From positions 1 through 40,011 of the forward strand of contig MHEK01000105.1 of the NCBI GenBank assembly GCA_001803795.1: 40,011 nucleotides of DNA, in the 5' to 3' direction. The notes under the pieces were generated by a model, which was not told the origin of the DNA, did no database searches, and saw only the letters and a list, made by a program, of their open reading frames with translations. This stretch comes from Nitrospirae bacterium RBG_16_64_22 (GTDB taxonomy: Bacteria; Nitrospirota; RBG-16-64-22). Every line of letters begins with the position of its first letter. Position 1 is the stretch's first letter. A program made the position numbers and the translations under genes. This document shows, one piece after another, positions 18,712 to 26,875 of this stretch.

Positions 18712-18831
18712 ACCGCGGAGAACGCAGAGGACGCAGAGAGTTGCTGGGAGGGTGGACGGCGATCGACGTCAATTGATCGGCGAAGGGAAGGAGACGATCC
18801 GGGAATGCCTGTCCTCCGCGCCCTCTGCGGT
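18712..18831. repeat. MITE/REP-like palindromic intergenic element (imperfect terminal inverted repeats)
   Basis: ACCGCGGAGAACGCAGAG at the left; reverse complement of the right end is ACCGCAGAGGGCGCGGAG (14/18). Confidence 0.55.
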
Positions 18832-18934
18832 GGAAGAAGTTCGTTTTTCAAATCCTTTACCCAACGGCCTGTGGTAACCTAAAGGCGATTCAATCCGCTT
18901 CCCCCAGCCCGCGCTTTCATCGAGGAAACAAGGA

Positions 18935-19741
18935 ATGGAAATCCCGACACCGTCCAGCCAGATCGAACCGGTCAAGCTCGTTCCGGAAAGCCGGTTCAGG
19001 TTCGCCTGCCACAAGGGGCTTTCGTGCTTCACCCAGTGCTGCCGCGGGATCGATATCATCCTGACGCCGTACGACATTCTCAGGATGAAGAAGCGCCTGG
19101 GGCTCACGGCCGAGGAGTTTCTGCTGGTTCACACGGACGTCGAAATCCTGGAGAAGACGATGCTTCCGGTCGTGCGGCTCAAGATGCGCGAAGAGGAGGG
19201 GTCTCCATGTCCCTTCGTGACATCGGAGGGGTGCTCGATCTACGAGGACCGTCCCGCCACCTGCCGGTACTATCCTGTCGGCATGGTCTTCCTCAAGAAG
19301 CAGGACGTGGCCGACAAGGAGGAGTTCTACTTCATGGTCCGGGAGGACCACTGCAAGGGATTTGCGGAGTCCCGGGAGTGGACGGTCGCCGAGTGGCGGG
19401 CCGACCAGGGGCTCGATCTCTACGACGAGCGGAACCGGGGTTGGATGGAGATCATCCTTCGGAAGAAATCGCTCGGTCCGACGGCCGAGCTGTCCCCGAA
19501 GGCCCTCCAGCTCTTCTTCATGGTCAGCTCGAACGTCGAAAGCTTCCGGCGGTTCGTCTTCGAGAGCCGGTTCCTGTCGTCGTACGACGTTCCGGCCGAG
19601 AGGATCGAGAAGATGAGGAACGACGACGTGGAACTGCTGGAATTCGGCTTCGAGTGGCTGAGGGGGGTTTTGTACGGGGACAAGGGGGTGGATCTCAAGC
19701 CCGGCGCGGCTCCGCGAGAAAGCGGCCCGGCAAGTTCGTAA
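18935..19741 (+). CDS. YkgJ-type cysteine-cluster (Fe-S/zinc) protein
   Basis: FACHKGLSCFTQCCRG...SPCPFVTSEGCSIYEDRPATCRYYPVG. Confidence 0.85.
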   Translation: MEIPTPSSQIEPVKLVPESRFRFACHKGLSCFTQCCRGIDIILTPYDILRMKKRLGLTAEEFLLVHTDVEILEKTMLPVVRLKMREEEGSPCPFVTSEGCSIYEDRPATCRYYPVGMVFLKKQDVADKEEFYFMVREDHCKGFAESREWTVAEWRADQGLDLYDERNRGWMEIILRKKSLGPTAELSPKALQLFFMVSSNVESFRRFVFESRFLSSYDVPAERIEKMRNDDVELLEFGFEWLRGVLYGDKGVDLKPGAAPRESGPASS

Positions 19742-19766
19742 ACAACCCTGGCCAAGGGGGTTCGTT

Positions 19767-20633
19767 ATGGAAGAGAAGATCCTGGTTACCGGGCCGACGG
19801 GAAACGTCGGCACGCACGTCGTTCGCCAATTGCTGGCCGCGGGAGTTCCGGTCCGCACGGTGGCCCACTCCCGGAACAGCATTGAGGCGCTGAGGAAGGC
19901 CGGCACGGAGGTCTTCGAGGCCGACTTCGGCGAGCCGGGGTCGATGCACGCTGTGTTTGACGGAATTTCGCGCGTGTTTCTGCTCACCCCCCTCGTTCCC
20001 CACATGGTTCGGATGGGAGCGACGCTCGTCGAGGAGGCCAAGAAGGCGGGCGTGAAGCATATCGTCCGGTTGTCCGGCATGGGCGCCGACGCCGCTCCTG
20101 GCATCACGCTTGGAAGATGGCACCGCGAGGTGGAAAGGGAGATCGAAGATTCGGGGATCGCCTACACCTTCCTGCGCCCGAATTCCTTCATGCAGACGTA
20201 CGCCGTCTTTTTCGGCGAGTCTATAAAGAACAGGGATGCCTTCTACCTGCCGGCCGGCGACGGGAAAGTGAGCCTCGTCGACACCCGCGACGTCGCGGGT
20301 GTCGCTGTCGAGGCGCTCACGAAGAAGGGACACGAGGGAAAGGCCTATACGCTCACAGGCCCGGAGGCGCTGTCGAATACGCGGGTGTCGGAGATTCTAT
20401 CCGAGGTCACGGGGAGGGCCATCCGGTACGTGGACGTTTCGGACGAGTCCGCCCGTCACAGGATGAAGAACGCACAAATCCCTGACTGGCTGATCGACGT
20501 CCTCATGGAACTCTATCAACTGCATCGAGAGGGCGCGACATCGGCCGTCCTGCCGACCGTCGAGCAGGTGACGGGGAAGCCCCCGATCGACTTCCGCCAG
20601 TTCGCGCTCGACCACGTCGAGGCATTCAAGTAG
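19767..20633 (+). CDS. NmrA/SDR-type NAD(P)-binding oxidoreductase
   Basis: ILVTGPTGNVGTHVVRQLLAAG Rossmann motif; ISRVFLLTPLVPHMVRMGATLVEEAKKAGVKHIVRLSG. Confidence 0.88.
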   Translation: MEEKILVTGPTGNVGTHVVRQLLAAGVPVRTVAHSRNSIEALRKAGTEVFEADFGEPGSMHAVFDGISRVFLLTPLVPHMVRMGATLVEEAKKAGVKHIVRLSGMGADAAPGITLGRWHREVEREIEDSGIAYTFLRPNSFMQTYAVFFGESIKNRDAFYLPAGDGKVSLVDTRDVAGVAVEALTKKGHEGKAYTLTGPEALSNTRVSEILSEVTGRAIRYVDVSDESARHRMKNAQIPDWLIDVLMELYQLHREGATSAVLPTVEQVTGKPPIDFRQFALDHVEAFK

Positions 20634-20724
20634 GCAAGCAGTCCCGGCGGCAGTCCTTTCCGAATCCCCATCCGGCCTGGTGCTCATGGCGCCGGAGCGG
20701 GTGTCCGACCCCAGCGGACTGTTC

Positions 20725-21648
20725 CTAGCGGATGATCGAGGAGAGGGCCTTCGCGGCGCCGGTCTCCATGTCGCCGAGCTTCATCTCGCCGGCGCTCGCG
20801 CCGAAGGCGAGGCCGATGAGTTGTGTCGCGTACACGATGGGGATGTGCCCCTTCTTGCCCGCTCCGGATTCCCGCTTTTCGGCCGCCTTGAGGACGTTCT
20901 CCTGCATGATGTCGAGACCGCCGGCACACTTGGGGCAGATGAGGGCGACGACGTCGGCCCCGGCCGCCTTCGCTTTCGAGAGCGTATCGTAGATCAGCCG
21001 GAAGGATGTGTCTTCGTCCTGGATCAGGGACCGGCCGCCGCAGCACGACGTCTCGTTTCCGTACGAGACGGTTGTGGCGCCGCAGGCCTCCAGGAGCGCG
21101 TGCATGAACCGCGGGCGCTCGGCGTCGTCCATCCTGGGATTCCGGGCCGTCCCCGTGTAGACCGACGGGCGCGAGTAGAGACAGCCGTAGTAGGGGGCAA
21201 CCTTGAGGCCCGTGAGCGGCTTCTTGACCTTGGCCTTCACTCCCGCGACGCCGACCTCGTTGAAGAGGAATTCGATGATGTGGCGCGGCTCGACGTCCCC
21301 CTCGTAGCCTGAACCGCCCCCTGTCCGGAGAAGATCGTTCACCTTCTCTTTCTCGTCCGCTCTCTTGTTCAGGACGGCGTTGGCCCGGGCGAGCTCGTGG
21401 TAGCAGACGGAGCAGGACATCACGAGGTCCTTGGCGCCGAACTGCTCCTTGGCCAGCATCAGGTTCCGGGCGGGGAGCATCAGGCCGGCCTCCCCCTGGC
21501 TCTTGAGTTCTCCGATCCCGCAACAGTTGTAGTCGCCGATTTCCTCCAGAGCGAATCCCAGAGATCCCGCGACGTACTTGGATGTGTCGTCGTACGCCCG
21601 GTCGATCGTCTTGAGGGCGCATCCCGGATAATAAGCAACCTTCTTCAT
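20725..21648 (-). CDS. hdrB: Heterodisulfide reductase subunit B-like protein (two CCG domains)
   Basis: MKKVAYYPGCALKTIDRAYDDTSK...NCCGIGE...SCSVCYHEL...YYGCLYSRP...SCCGGRS...CPKCAGGLD. ATG 21648, not the long upstream-extended ORF in the track. Confidence 0.88.
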   Translation of the reverse strand: MKKVAYYPGCALKTIDRAYDDTSKYVAGSLGFALEEIGDYNCCGIGELKSQGEAGLMLPARNLMLAKEQFGAKDLVMSCSVCYHELARANAVLNKRADEKEKVNDLLRTGGGSGYEGDVEPRHIIEFLFNEVGVAGVKAKVKKPLTGLKVAPYYGCLYSRPSVYTGTARNPRMDDAERPRFMHALLEACGATTVSYGNETSCCGGRSLIQDEDTSFRLIYDTLSKAKAAGADVVALICPKCAGGLDIMQENVLKAAEKRESGAGKKGHIPIVYATQLIGLAFGASAGEMKLGDMETGAAKALSSIIR

Positions 21649-22271
21649 GCCGCCGCCACCTCCTTCGCGCGCCTCTCCTTGATCTGGGTCAGGGCGCCCT
21701 TGAGCCCGGAGCGCCAGGCCCGGGGGCTGCCGAGCTGCATCAGCTTGAACATCCGGCCGGTGATGAACTGCTTGAATCCCTGTTTGGCTTCGGCCGGCGC
21801 GAGGAGTTCCAGGAACCGCCCGGTCTTGAGGAGGGACATGACGTGAAGTCGGGCGAGGTTGAGCCGGCCCGTTCCGATGATCTGATCGACGTACTCCTGG
21901 GTGATGGCCGCCTCGTGCTTGTGGACCGCCTCGGGGAAGTACTTGGGAACGACGTGGGAGAGCGCCTCCACGACCTCGGCGGGGTTCACGTCCCGCGGGC
22001 ACCGCTGGGAGCAGGTGTAGCACCCCAGGCACTTGTCGATGAGGTGGGCGCGGCGGCGGAGCTCGCCCAGGTTCCCCGTCTGCGTCAGATAGATGAAGAC
22101 CCGCGGGGAAAAGTCGGGAAAGAGCGGCGTGAGCGGGCATGAGCCCGAACAGACCCCGCACTGCATGCACAGGTAGACCCGGTCGGCAGTCTTCACACGG
22201 CTGAAGACGTCCCGGGCGAACCCGGGATCGTAGGCCACCGTGCCCGGACTGGACTCTGCGGCGCTTGCCAT
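21645..22271 (-). CDS. hdrC: Heterodisulfide reductase subunit C-like 4Fe-4S protein
   Basis: YLCMQCGVCSGSCPLTPLF...DKCLGCYTCSQRCPRDVNPAEV; ATG 22271 preceded by AGGAGG; 4-nt overlap with hdrB. Confidence 0.88.
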   Translation of the reverse strand: MASAAESSPGTVAYDPGFARDVFSRVKTADRVYLCMQCGVCSGSCPLTPLFPDFSPRVFIYLTQTGNLGELRRRAHLIDKCLGCYTCSQRCPRDVNPAEVVEALSHVVPKYFPEAVHKHEAAITQEYVDQIIGTGRLNLARLHVMSLLKTGRFLELLAPAEAKQGFKQFITGRMFKLMQLGSPRAWRSGLKGALTQIKERRAKEVAAA

Positions 22272-22370
22272 TCGCGTTCCTCCTCTGATCTTGTCGAGAG
22301 CACGCATTCCCCCCTCCGCCGCGAGCAGGGGAGAGGGATCGTTTAGCGAACCGGTCGCGCGACTGCCGCG

Positions 22371-24521
22371 CTAGAAGCCCTTCATCGGGTTGGGGCCGAA
22401 CGCCTGAAGCGATTCGGCGAACGCGCTCAGGATTTCCGGGGCGCGCCGGAAGTCCATGATCGAGATCGCCTCCTGCCGGACCCGCTCCGACTCGAGGGCC
22501 ATCCGGGAGAGCGTCTCGGCGATCTTGGACAGGCGGACGCTCGCGATCTCGCTTCCCTTGATGAAGTGACACTGGTAGTCGTCGCCGTGCCGGCACCCCA
22601 TGAGCATGATGCCGTCGAACCCCTTGGACATGGCGTCGGAGATCCAGACGAGGTTGACCGAGCCGAGGCACCGGACCGGAATGATCCGCACGTGCGGGTT
22701 CATCTGGATCCTGTTGATGCCGGCCATGTCGAGGGCCGGGTAAGCGTCGTTCTCGCACGCAAACACGAGGATCCGGGGTTTTTCCTCCTCCTCGCTGGGG
22801 ACGTCGATCGACTTGAGCATCGATCCGATCATGTCCACTGAGTAGTTCTTGAACGAGATGATCCGCTGGGGGCAGGCGCCCATGCAGGTGCCGCACCGCC
22901 GGCAGCGGGTGGCGACGAGGATCGGGTTGGCCTTTTCGTCCTCGTTGATGGCGCCGAAGGGGCATTCCTCGGTGCACCGCTTGCACTGCGTGCATCCTTG
23001 CATGGCGAACTCGGGGTACGTGAGGTCGCCCGCGCGCGGGTGGACCGCCGCTCCCCGCGTGGTCATCTCGATCGCCTGGATCGCCTTGAGAGCGGCGCCG
23101 GCCGCGTCTTCACGGGCGGCGGCGATCCCCATCGGGCGCCGGACGGTCCCGGCCGTGTAAATTCCGGTCCTCCGCGTCTCGTACGGGAAGCAGATGAAGT
23201 GTGAGTCGGGGAAGCCGTACTTGTGGGTCGGAAGCTCCGGGCCCTGGCGGTATTCGAGATGGAGGACTCCGCCGTTGTCGCCGCCGGCGTTGGGGACGAG
23301 CCCCGTGGCCAGGACGACGAGGTCCAGGTCGCCGATGACGGCGGGAGAACTGCCCAGAAGGGCCTCCGTCACTTCCAGGGAGAGCCGCTTGCCGGGTTCT
23401 TCCTTGACGCCGGAGACCTTGCCCTTGATGAACATGCCCCCGTCCTGCTGGACGCGGCGGTAGAATTCCTCGAGCTGACCGGGGGTCCGGATTTCGTCGT
23501 AGACGAGATAGATCGACGCGTCCTTGTTCTGCTCGCGGAGGTAGACAGCCTGCTTCATCGCCGCTCCGCAGCAATACGCGGAGCAGTACGGAAGATGCTT
23601 CTCGTCCCGCGACCCGGCGCAGAGGACGAACGCCGCGCGCTGGACTTCCTTCCCGTCGGACGGACGGACGATCTTCCCCTTCTGGGCCATCGCCTCGCAG
23701 GCTTCCATCGTGATGACGTCGGGAGAAAGGCCGTAACCCAGGTCCCCGAGCTTGGCCGGATCGTACGGCTTCGCTCCCGTGGCCATCACGATCGCGCCGA
23801 TCCGCTCCTCGATCGTCTCGGACCCCTTCCGGATGGTGACGTCGAAGAGGCACGGGCCGCCCTTGGTGTTCGCCACTTCGGCCCCGGTGTGGACCTTGAT
23901 CCGCGGATGCTCCATGACCCGCCGGATGGCCTCGCGCACGCCGGTGTCCTCCGGGTCGCGGTAAGGCGCGCGCGCGGGCGTCTGCTTGTGGAGCTTTGCG
24001 GCGGTCCCGCCGAGGGCCGGGGATTTCTCGACCAGGACGACGTCGGTGCCGGCTTCCGCCGCTTCCAGAGCGGACGTCATTCCCGTGATCCCGCCCCCGA
24101 TGACGAGGACGCTCCTCGCGAAGTCCTCCGCAAGGTAAGGAGTGGGCGAGTCCGTCTTTTGCATCCGGACGAGACTCATCCGAAGGTAGTCGTGGGCGAG
24201 CGCCTGAGTGTCCTCTGTATTCGGCGTCTGGCACCAGGCGACGTGCTCCCGGAGGTTGGCCCGTTCGATGAGGGCCGCCCCGAAGGAGAAGACGTCGGTG
24301 TTGACGCGGGGGGAGCAGGCGCCGATCACGACGGCGTTGATCCCCTCGCCGGCGATGTCCTTCTTGATGAGGTCGACGCCCTCCGGACCGCAGAGGAAGG
24401 CGTGCGTTCTGACAGCCTGGGCCTTTCCCTCCTTGGCGGCGAGGGCTTCGAGCTTGGCGATGTCAACCGCCTCGCCGATCCCGCACCCCGAGCAAAGGTA
24501 GACCCCCGTCTTCTTATCCAT
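22371..24521 (-). CDS. qmoB: Quinone-interacting membrane-bound oxidoreductase complex subunit B (QmoB/HdrA-MvhD-like)
   Basis: MDKKTGVYLCSGCGIGEAVDI; FAD VLVIGGGITGMTSALEAAEAG; 2x4Fe-4S QGCTQCKRCTEECPFGAI / CRRCGTCMGACPQRII; MvhD-like C-terminus. Confidence 0.92.
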   Translation of the reverse strand: MDKKTGVYLCSGCGIGEAVDIAKLEALAAKEGKAQAVRTHAFLCGPEGVDLIKKDIAGEGINAVVIGACSPRVNTDVFSFGAALIERANLREHVAWCQTPNTEDTQALAHDYLRMSLVRMQKTDSPTPYLAEDFARSVLVIGGGITGMTSALEAAEAGTDVVLVEKSPALGGTAAKLHKQTPARAPYRDPEDTGVREAIRRVMEHPRIKVHTGAEVANTKGGPCLFDVTIRKGSETIEERIGAIVMATGAKPYDPAKLGDLGYGLSPDVITMEACEAMAQKGKIVRPSDGKEVQRAAFVLCAGSRDEKHLPYCSAYCCGAAMKQAVYLREQNKDASIYLVYDEIRTPGQLEEFYRRVQQDGGMFIKGKVSGVKEEPGKRLSLEVTEALLGSSPAVIGDLDLVVLATGLVPNAGGDNGGVLHLEYRQGPELPTHKYGFPDSHFICFPYETRRTGIYTAGTVRRPMGIAAAREDAAGAALKAIQAIEMTTRGAAVHPRAGDLTYPEFAMQGCTQCKRCTEECPFGAINEDEKANPILVATRCRRCGTCMGACPQRIISFKNYSVDMIGSMLKSIDVPSEEEEKPRILVFACENDAYPALDMAGINRIQMNPHVRIIPVRCLGSVNLVWISDAMSKGFDGIMLMGCRHGDDYQCHFIKGSEIASVRLSKIAETLSRMALESERVRQEAISIMDFRRAPEILSAFAESLQAFGPNPMKGF

Positions 24522-24525
24522 CAAA

Positions 24526-25794
24526 CTACCTCCTGGAAATGGACTGGATCGCTTTGAGGGCCGCGGCGGTGCTCTGCTGCACGGCGGCGGCGACGTCGAG
24601 CGGCCCCCTCGCGCAACCCGCGGCGTGAATGCCGGGCCGGCCGGAATCGGCGGCCACGAAGCCGTACTGGTCCGTCACCACCTCGACGGGCACTTTCTCG
24701 CGGGCGGTGGTCGGGTTCATCCCCGTGGCCAGGACGACCAGGTCGTGGCGGTTCAGGTACCTCTCCCTTGCCGTGGTGTTCTCCCCCTGGAGGATCAGGT
24801 CCCCGGTGGCCTCGTCCTGCTGGATCGCCGCGACCTTGGACTTGATGAACGTCACGTTCGGGTCGTTCTTCACCTTTACGTAGAAGTCTTCGAGCGTGTC
24901 GAGGGCCCGGATGTCGATGTAGTACAGGGTGACCTTCGAATCGGGGTACTGCTCGCGGACGAACTGCGCCTCCTTGAGGGCGGCCATGCAGCAGATCCTC
25001 GAGCAGAACGGGAGGTGGAACTCGTCGCGGGAGCCCGCGCAGTGGATAATGGCGACGTTCTTCGCCTCCTTGCCGTCCGACGGCCGGACGATCCGGCCCT
25101 TCGTGGGTCCCCCGACGGCGGCGAGCCGCTCGATCATCATGTTCGTGATCACGTTGGGGAAAGTACCGAAGCCGTACGCGTGGAGGTTCCCGGCCTCGTA
25201 AGGGTCCCACCCGGTCGCCCAGACGATCGATCCCACGGTGAGCGTCACGTTTCTCGCCTGCATGTCGAAGTCGACGGCGCCGTACGCGCACGCATCGACG
25301 ATCCTCTTCTGGTCCGGCGTTCCCAGGACGGAAGGATCGACGACGTACCGGAGCGGGAAGGCCATATCGTGGGGAAGGTAGGCGGCTTTCATCCGGTCCA
25401 TGCCGAAATTGAAGGGGTTGGCTACCTCCGCCTCGCACGCCTCCGCGCACTTGCCGCAGGCCGTGCATCGCTCGTTCACGTACCGGGGGGAGGTCTTGAG
25501 CGTGACCTGAAAGTTCCCTTCCTCCCCCGCGATCCCGGAGACCTCGGTCATCGTGAAGACCTTGACCCGGGGATTGGCCTTGATCCGGCGGAAGTTGATC
25601 TCGAGCCCGCAGGAGGGAGGGCAGAGCTTCGGGAAGTACTTGTTGAGTTGGGCCACGCGTCCGCCGAGGTAGGGGTTCCGCTCGACGAGGAGGACGTCCG
25701 CGCCCGCTTCGGCCGCTTCGATGGCCGTCGTGAGACCGCTGATCCCGCCGCCGACCACAAGGATGGTCCGGTTTGCCGCTATCGCTTCAGACAC
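24526..25794 (-). CDS. qmoA: Quinone-interacting membrane-bound oxidoreductase complex subunit A (QmoA/HdrA-like), GTG start
   Basis: TILVVGGGISGLTTAIEAAEAGADVLLVERNPYLGGRVAQLNKYFPKLCPPSCGLEINFRRI. Confidence 0.93.
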   Translation of the reverse strand: MSEAIAANRTILVVGGGISGLTTAIEAAEAGADVLLVERNPYLGGRVAQLNKYFPKLCPPSCGLEINFRRIKANPRVKVFTMTEVSGIAGEEGNFQVTLKTSPRYVNERCTACGKCAEACEAEVANPFNFGMDRMKAAYLPHDMAFPLRYVVDPSVLGTPDQKRIVDACAYGAVDFDMQARNVTLTVGSIVWATGWDPYEAGNLHAYGFGTFPNVITNMMIERLAAVGGPTKGRIVRPSDGKEAKNVAIIHCAGSRDEFHLPFCSRICCMAALKEAQFVREQYPDSKVTLYYIDIRALDTLEDFYVKVKNDPNVTFIKSKVAAIQQDEATGDLILQGENTTARERYLNRHDLVVLATGMNPTTAREKVPVEVVTDQYGFVAADSGRPGIHAAGCARGPLDVAAAVQQSTAAALKAIQSISRR

Positions 25795-25921
25795 ACGCCA
25801 CCTCCGCTCACTTGAGTCCGGGAGGACTCAGGCCCAGATTCCCTTGTCCCTCAAGGCAAGGGAAGATCCTATTCCACCGCGTCCCTGTTCGTGGATTTTG
25901 AATGCAGGGTCTTCCAGCCGG

Positions 25922-26542
25922 TTACTTGATATTCACGCACTCCACCGTCTTCCAGTGGCCGAACAGATTGACCGACTTGATCAGGCGCACGTTGAGGTCC
26001 GCCATCCGGGCGAAATCGTCAAGCGCCAGGTCCGTCCGGAACCCGACCCTCCTGGTCAGCGGCGAGATAACGTGCTCGATCCATCCGAACGCCGGGTTCG
26101 TGCTTTGAAAGTGATTCAGGAGAACGAACCGGCCGCCCGGCTTCGTGACCCTCTTGATTTCGCGGACGAGCCGGATCGGGTCGGGAACGGTCGTCACGAC
26201 GTAGGCCGCGAGAACCCGGTCGAACGTGTCGTCGGCGAACTCCATGTCGAGCGCGTCCATCTTCTGGAGAGAGACGTGCCGGAGGTCTTCTTCCGCCACT
26301 TTCTTCTCGGCCTCCGCCAGCATTCCTTCCGAGATGTCGATCCCGGTCACCTTGCAGTTCCGCGGATAGAAGGAAAGAGACAGCCCCGTTCCCACGCCGA
26401 CCTCGAGCACCCGGTCGCCGAGGGACAGGTCCATCATCTCGACCGCCTGCCCGCGTCCGGAATGGAAGATCTTTCCAAAGAGAAGATCGTAGATGCCCGA
26501 GTAGCGGGAGTAGATCCGCTCGACAGACTCGACGGTATGCAT
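25922..26542 (-). CDS. Class I SAM-dependent methyltransferase (PmtA/UbiE-like)
   Basis: MHTVESVERIYSRYSGIYDLLFGKIFHSGR...RVLEVGVGTGLSLSFYP; AAGGAGGGA upstream. Confidence 0.88.
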   Translation of the reverse strand: MHTVESVERIYSRYSGIYDLLFGKIFHSGRGQAVEMMDLSLGDRVLEVGVGTGLSLSFYPRNCKVTGIDISEGMLAEAEKKVAEEDLRHVSLQKMDALDMEFADDTFDRVLAAYVVTTVPDPIRLVREIKRVTKPGGRFVLLNHFQSTNPAFGWIEHVISPLTRRVGFRTDLALDDFARMADLNVRLIKSVNLFGHWKTVECVNIK

Positions 26543-26875
26543 GTCGTTCCCTCCTTGCCGGAACCACCGGAACCAAAAACGACTGGAGCCAACGATCGTG
26601 TTGGAGTCTTTGGATTGGGGAAAGGCAACCTGTCCGCGTCCAGGCAAAAAAACCGCGCGGAGTGTAGCAGAGCGGCCGGGTCAAATCAAGGCGAAGTTTT
26701 GCCTCCGGCGGCCGCCCGCCCGGGGGCATTAGCTCTCGCAATATCCGCATAACCTTGAAGAAATAAACGGGAATTATGAATGAATTTGAAAGATGAATTT
26801 GACCCGTTTCAATCCGCTCACTATAGTGCGGCCCGGTTCAATCTGAAAACGTCTACAAAACGGGAGAGGTGGTCA

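Noticed and set aside
20725-22995. 756-aa minus-strand ORF suggesting a giant HdrB fusion
   Set aside because: Only the last 307 codons are HdrB; the upstream part is an out-of-frame reading of hdrC and qmoB, which have their own starts and SDs.
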